A stretch of DNA of 64,000 nucleotides from Acidithiobacillus sp. (GTDB taxonomy: Bacteria > Pseudomonadota > Gammaproteobacteria > Acidithiobacillales > Acidithiobacillaceae). Location: assembly GCA_028065135.1 (NCBI GenBank), contig JAPTWR010000104.1:43563-107562 (forward strand). Direction: 5' to 3'. Made by a program: the position numbers and the translations under genes. A model generated the notes under the pieces. That model did not search any database. It saw only the letters and a program-made list of their open reading frames with translations, and was not told the origin of the DNA. Shown one piece after another: positions 60,857 through 64,000 of the stretch; the stretch's first letter is position 1, and each line of letters starts with the position of its first letter.

Positions 60857-62914
60857 TCATATCGGGGCACCCGTTAGCTCAGATAGTAAGCTCTTTGCTG
60901 AGCGCCAATTCTCGGACTGAGTGTTCCGCATCTGCGCTATAACTCGCTTCTTAAAATTCCGGACACTCATCCGAAGGCGTCCCGATGCGCCGATATCCTG
61001 AAAGAGACGCTTCCCATCGCAATCTTCACGCCACTTTGCTTCCCAAATTTCTCGAAGTTGCTCTTCCCGACCTGCACAAGCCATTTCAAATTCCTGCTTC
61101 CATTTGTTTTCCGAAACAACCTCTAGCCGCTGCTTCATCGAAGTCAAACGTTGCAATAAAGTCTCCGCAATTTCTGATACTTCCTTCCCTTTAATTTCAT
61201 TCGCTCGCAAGCCAACATCACCAAAGCCATAGCTTATATACTGTTCACGCGCAGCCCTCTCCTTAAGCTGGTTGAAGGCAAGAGACTTTAGGAATCCAGT
61301 TACTTCGCCCATATTGGCGAACGGCACCGTTGCGACAGATGGATCCATCAAAAGATCAGTAATTGCGTCGATATCTAGCAAATAATTTTCAAGACATCTC
61401 CGGTCCCACTGTAGGACTTTCACACTCTCTGTGCTCGTCAGACTGCTCGGGACATCGTCTCTGTCAAATATAAAGTAGCGCATAGCCGCTGATGGGGCAT
61501 CCTTCTCGGCTGACTGCAGCAGCTCAATTTGTCGCTCCACTTCAATACGGCCGCCCAGATCCTTTAGTTTTAGACGACGCAATATATCTCCAAATCCAGT
61601 CTCTAAAACTAAAATGTCGTCTGGTCCTTCTACAAAAATAATTCCTTTAAATAGCAATTCTTCGCTTTCCGATGTGCCCAGTTTTCGTAACGCAGAAGAA
61701 ATCACGTCTTGATCTTGTCGTCTCACCTTCGTAAGCATGCTTCCGGACATTAAACTATAAAGAGAGCATTCGTCCCGATCAAATGCGCCGGCTAAAATCT
61801 CTGGAGAATGTGAGCAGATTATAAGTTGTAGATTTTTTCGTGATGCATATTGGTCTACGATAAAAGGTAGAAGCTCTTTACATACTGCGGGGTTAAGATG
61901 GAGCTCTGGTTCGTCTAGGAGAATCAAACCACCTTCGACTAACGTACGCTCGATTAGCAGAAAAGTAAGTATCAATCCTTTCTCACCACTGCTCAGACTG
62001 TCGAGATCGAACTGACGGCCGGTCTCGTCTTCGACCGTTATTGACAGTAGTCCAATTTCATTGATGCCGACCCTCTTGATATGCCGCCCCTTAAGGATGC
62101 CTGAAAAGATACGGTGAAACTCTTCGTATAAATTCTCCCTGTCTTGATCACTCGTTACGACGGCAGAGAAGATAGTGTTTTTCAACCGGCTATATTTAAG
62201 CTGGGGCTGTGAATTGTGAGCTTCAAGCTGCTGGTTCGAATCTGCTGACCCTAGCTGTACAGGCTGCTCGCCGGAAGGAAGAGCACGATCAGCCGGAAAA
62301 TAACTGAATATCGTTTGACTGGGGGCGTTGCGCGCGTCCAATGCTGACAATAAAGTCGGGCCGATTTGGCTACCAGTAGAAGCCGGACCCACACCGGGTG
62401 TTATCGTCAGTTCAATCGTTATCTGTTGGCCCGCCGCATCAATTTTGACCCATTCTTCGTTGATCTCGGTCATTGCCTTGTCCAGCTCAGTCTTTCCCTG
62501 CGGCGAGGATAAAAAGGCAATTAGAGCACCAGGAAAGGCAAAGGCTTGACCCATTCGTGCTTGAACGATGTTAGTCGCGATTTGCGGCGTCGAACTTTTC
62601 AACCATTGTGCCTCTTCGCCACTAAATTTGTAGCGGCAAGAAATTACGATGGCTGCTTTTTCGTCTTGTGCTATCGCATTCATCTTCAAACGGTTTGGAA
62701 CATGCGGTGACGCTGCACCTAGCGCAAATAACGCATGATTGCTTTCATTTTGCGTTCGCGGGGATAGCATTGCTTTTACGAGCCTGATTGCTTCGAGAAT
62801 CGTGCTCTTGCCGATGGCATTGGGTCCAACTATGACATTTACTTGATTATCAAAATCAATTTCAATATTTTTAAGTGCACGGAAATTAACGACCTTCAAC
62901 GATTGCAAATGCAT
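60857..62914 (-). CDS. OLD-family AAA ATPase with TOPRIM nuclease domain
   Basis: The product has 685 residues. The N-terminus is ABC/SMC-like: LKVVNFRALKNIEIDF, Walker A VGPNAIGKST near 33, the signature LSSGEKGL near 310 and Walker B LILLDEPELHLNP near 330, then SHSPEIL. A TOPRIM-like domain follows with FVEGPDDILVLE near 433 and FIFDRDD near 483. This is the layout of OLD nucleases, ATP-dependent DNA-cutting proteins found in phage P2 and in many bacterial defence loci. The coding sequence is more A/T-rich than the backbone and has no G/C-rich repeats, so it has a different origin. No partner gene adjoins, so a single-gene OLD system is likely. Confidence 0.85.
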   Translation of the reverse strand: MHLQSLKVVNFRALKNIEIDFDNQVNVIVGPNAIGKSTILEAIRLVKAMLSPRTQNESNHALFALGAASPHVPNRLKMNAIAQDEKAAIVISCRYKFSGEEAQWLKSSTPQIATNIVQARMGQAFAFPGALIAFLSSPQGKTELDKAMTEINEEWVKIDAAGQQITIELTITPGVGPASTGSQIGPTLLSALDARNAPSQTIFSYFPADRALPSGEQPVQLGSADSNQQLEAHNSQPQLKYSRLKNTIFSAVVTSDQDRENLYEEFHRIFSGILKGRHIKRVGINEIGLLSITVEDETGRQFDLDSLSSGEKGLILTFLLIERTLVEGGLILLDEPELHLNPAVCKELLPFIVDQYASRKNLQLIICSHSPEILAGAFDRDECSLYSLMSGSMLTKVRRQDQDVISSALRKLGTSESEELLFKGIIFVEGPDDILVLETGFGDILRRLKLKDLGGRIEVERQIELLQSAEKDAPSAAMRYFIFDRDDVPSSLTSTESVKVLQWDRRCLENYLLDIDAITDLLMDPSVATVPFANMGEVTGFLKSLAFNQLKERAAREQYISYGFGDVGLRANEIKGKEVSEIAETLLQRLTSMKQRLEVVSENKWKQEFEMACAGREEQLREIWEAKWREDCDGKRLFQDIGASGRLRMSVRNFKKRVIAQMRNTQSENWRSAKSLLSELTGAPI

Positions 62915-62945
62915 GCTTCACTCCAATTTCTTTATGGTTGTTGCT

Positions 62946-62969
62946 GCCGCTCAACTTATGTTGAGCGGC
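62946..62969. terminator. Perfect 10-bp hairpin near the OLD gene start
   Basis: GCCGCTCAAC, loop TTAT, GTTGAGCGGC. It lies just upstream of the OLD gene on its coding strand. No T-run follows on either side, so terminator is only one reading; an operator or IS end is equally possible. Confidence 0.4.
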
Positions 62970-63395
62970 TTCGACCCCGCACGTTAGTCTATGGGACGGA
63001 AAGGCTTAATACAACAAAACACAAAGCTGATTGGCGCATACTCATCCGGCACGGCTACAGCGGATAGTCATACCATTGCCAGCCGGTTCCGAACGAACCA
63101 GAGTGACCTGTACAGCTGAGATGCCGGACGCTGAGGCCTGTAGGTCCGCATGAATGCTTCGACACGAGAGGAGGCATTCGGAGTTCCCTTTGGCAGCTAT
63201 TCGCAACAACTCCGCCTCGCGCATCCGAGATTGGCTTCAATGGCGACAAGTAGCAGGCGACCCCGCGTGAGCGAAGGAGGGTTGGACTTTGAGTATGCCC
63301 GTTGCCGACGTGGCGACTCGAATGACAGCAACGGGTCGGATGATGTCATTTGCTTTCCGCTGCTGAATGGCCGCAATCAGTCTCAAACTGACCAT
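62970..63395. other. Gap without a supported gene
   Basis: Short open frames occur on both strands but none has a ribosome site or protein-like composition. I see no repeat or RNA gene in it. Confidence 0.5.
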
Positions 63396-63677
63396 TCATG
63401 CGGCGATATGGCGCACCCCTCGCGCTACACCTCTTTGCCGCGCTTCCCACAGATCGAACGCCATTTGCATACGCAGCCAGAACCCTGCCTCTATCCCCAA
63501 GGCAGCCTCTAGGCGGAGCGCCATACCTGCACTGATGCCAGCCCGGCCATTCAACACGGCCGACAACGATTGCCGTGTCACGCGGAGAGCCTTGGCGGCA
63601 TCGGTGACGCTCATCCCCTCGGGCAAATATTCTCGTAGCACTTCACCCGGATGCGCCGGATTGTGCATTTCGCTCAT
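63396..63677 (-). CDS. higA: HigA-family antitoxin
   Basis: The product has 93 residues; GAGGAGG lies 6 nt before the ATG. The opening HNPAHPGEVLREYLPEGMSVTDAAKALRVTRQSLSAVLNGRAGISAGMALRLEAALG is the HigA/VapI helix-turn-helix signature. It binds and silences the toxin and represses the shared promoter. It follows the toxin gene by 9 nt, the order (toxin first) usual for higBA. The final 15 residues are basic. The call is firm. Confidence 0.95.
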   Translation of the reverse strand: MSEMHNPAHPGEVLREYLPEGMSVTDAAKALRVTRQSLSAVLNGRAGISAGMALRLEAALGIEAGFWLRMQMAFDLWEARQRGVARGVRHIAA

Positions 63678-63686
63678 AGCACCTCC

Positions 63687-63965
63687 TCAGTGGTAGTCCA
63701 CATAATCCACCAGCTCCGCATGAATCCCCTCAAACCGAAAGATCATTCGCCAGTTCCCATTCACACGCACTGACCAGTATTCTTCGTAATTGCCTGTCAG
63801 TCGGTGTAATCGCCATCCCGGCGCATTCATCTGTTCCGCAGATTCCGCTGCATCCAAGGCGGTCAACAAGACCCGCAACTTGGTCGCGTGATCCGGCTGG
63901 ATTCCCGCCTTACTGCCGCTGCGATAGAACGCCTCGAGTCCCTTGTGGCGGAACGATTTGATCAT
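63687..63965 (-). CDS. higB: HigB-family toxin (RelE-like)
   Basis: The product has 92 residues from the ATG at 63965 (MIKSFRHKGLEAFY), the usual HigB start; an ATG at 63983 is also in frame. RLHRLTGNYEEYWSVRVNGNWRMIFRFEG carries the RelE-fold core with the conserved WRMIFRF strand. HigB cuts mRNA on the ribosome and is held off by HigA. The pair probably stabilises the region it sits in. The gene is complete within the window. Confidence 0.93.
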   Translation of the reverse strand: MIKSFRHKGLEAFYRSGSKAGIQPDHATKLRVLLTALDAAESAEQMNAPGWRLHRLTGNYEEYWSVRVNGNWRMIFRFEGIHAELVDYVDYH

Positions 63966-64000
63966 GGACAGACTGTAAACCATCGCGCGACGCTTGTCAC

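Noticed and set aside
60541..60870. 109-codon minus-strand open frame
   Set aside because: Arg/Ser-rich, no ribosome site, overlaps the end of the OLD gene.
60866..60935. tRNA-like stretch (GTTAGCTCAGATAG)
   Set aside because: The D-arm cannot pair (GCTC faces GCTC), no anticodon or T arm can be built, and the bases are the end of the OLD gene.
60857..62914. PARIS (AriA/AriB) system
   Set aside because: The ATPase carries its own TOPRIM domain and no AriB-like gene adjoins, so a single-gene OLD protein is simpler.

Overview
The window looks like most of a conjugative element (ICE or plasmid) from a proteobacterium, probably a gammaproteobacterium or a relative. It carries recognisable pieces of an I-type (IVB, Dot/Icm or IncI-Tra-like) type IV secretion system, and its insertion sequences belong to the IS21, IS256 and IS1634 families. 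GC content is fairly high in the backbone and visibly lower in the right flank. I cannot name the species. The backbone is split by a defence island of about 18 kb.

Layout. 1-841: a small lipoprotein gene, then IS-end-like inverted repeats. 842-5307 (minus strand): DotL and DotM coupling proteins, a lytic transglycosylase and two small unknown genes, in a tightly overlapping operon. 5304-25145 (minus): one uninterrupted reading frame of about 6,613 codons. It contains an N6-adenine methylase, an SF2 helicase and many unassigned modules joined by repeat-encoded linkers, in the style of the polyvalent proteins of phages and conjugative elements. A second, better-coded gene (24260-24880) lies inside its 5' part in another frame. 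25437-30276 (plus): a run of small genes, a zinc-ribbon/TOPRIM primase and a DotD-like lipoprotein. 30290-31397: an IS21 remnant and debris.

31398-44651 (plus) is the most striking block, a seven-gene operon. Its products are a BrxA-like protein, a BrxF-like P-loop protein, a giant BrxC-like (DUF6079-type) ATPase, a type I specificity (HsdS-like) subunit, a PglZ phosphatase-fold protein, a type I-like HsdM methylase and a HerA/DUF853 ATPase. It reads as a BREX-type-3-like system whose usual PglX and helicase slots are filled by a type I M+S pair and a HerA motor. There is no HsdR. 44669-48377 is IS wreckage, including an IS1634 element with intact ends inserted in an IS256 transposase gene. 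48390-48860 is a DUF559-like nuclease gene.

48915-60069 (minus) returns to the backbone: DotO ATPase, two small IcmD/IcmC-like membrane proteins, an SF2 helicase, a UvrD-like helicase, a DUF669/SSB-like protein and a Sak4-like RecA-fold ATPase (a phage-type recombination module). 60295-60500 repeats the left IS-end-like sequence in inverted orientation. 60857-63965 holds an OLD-type ATPase/TOPRIM nuclease and a HigB-HigA toxin-antitoxin pair.

Two DNA-level signatures mark the backbone and are absent from the defence island and right flank. One is G/C-rich short tandem repeats: the coding clusters I measured have unit lengths of 15 or 18 bp, while intergenic clusters have 16-18 bp. The other is a small palindromic element, CCCTTGGTGCCGCA, found mostly 15-48 nt upstream of start codons. 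All functional calls rest on motif recognition by eye. No database search was run.
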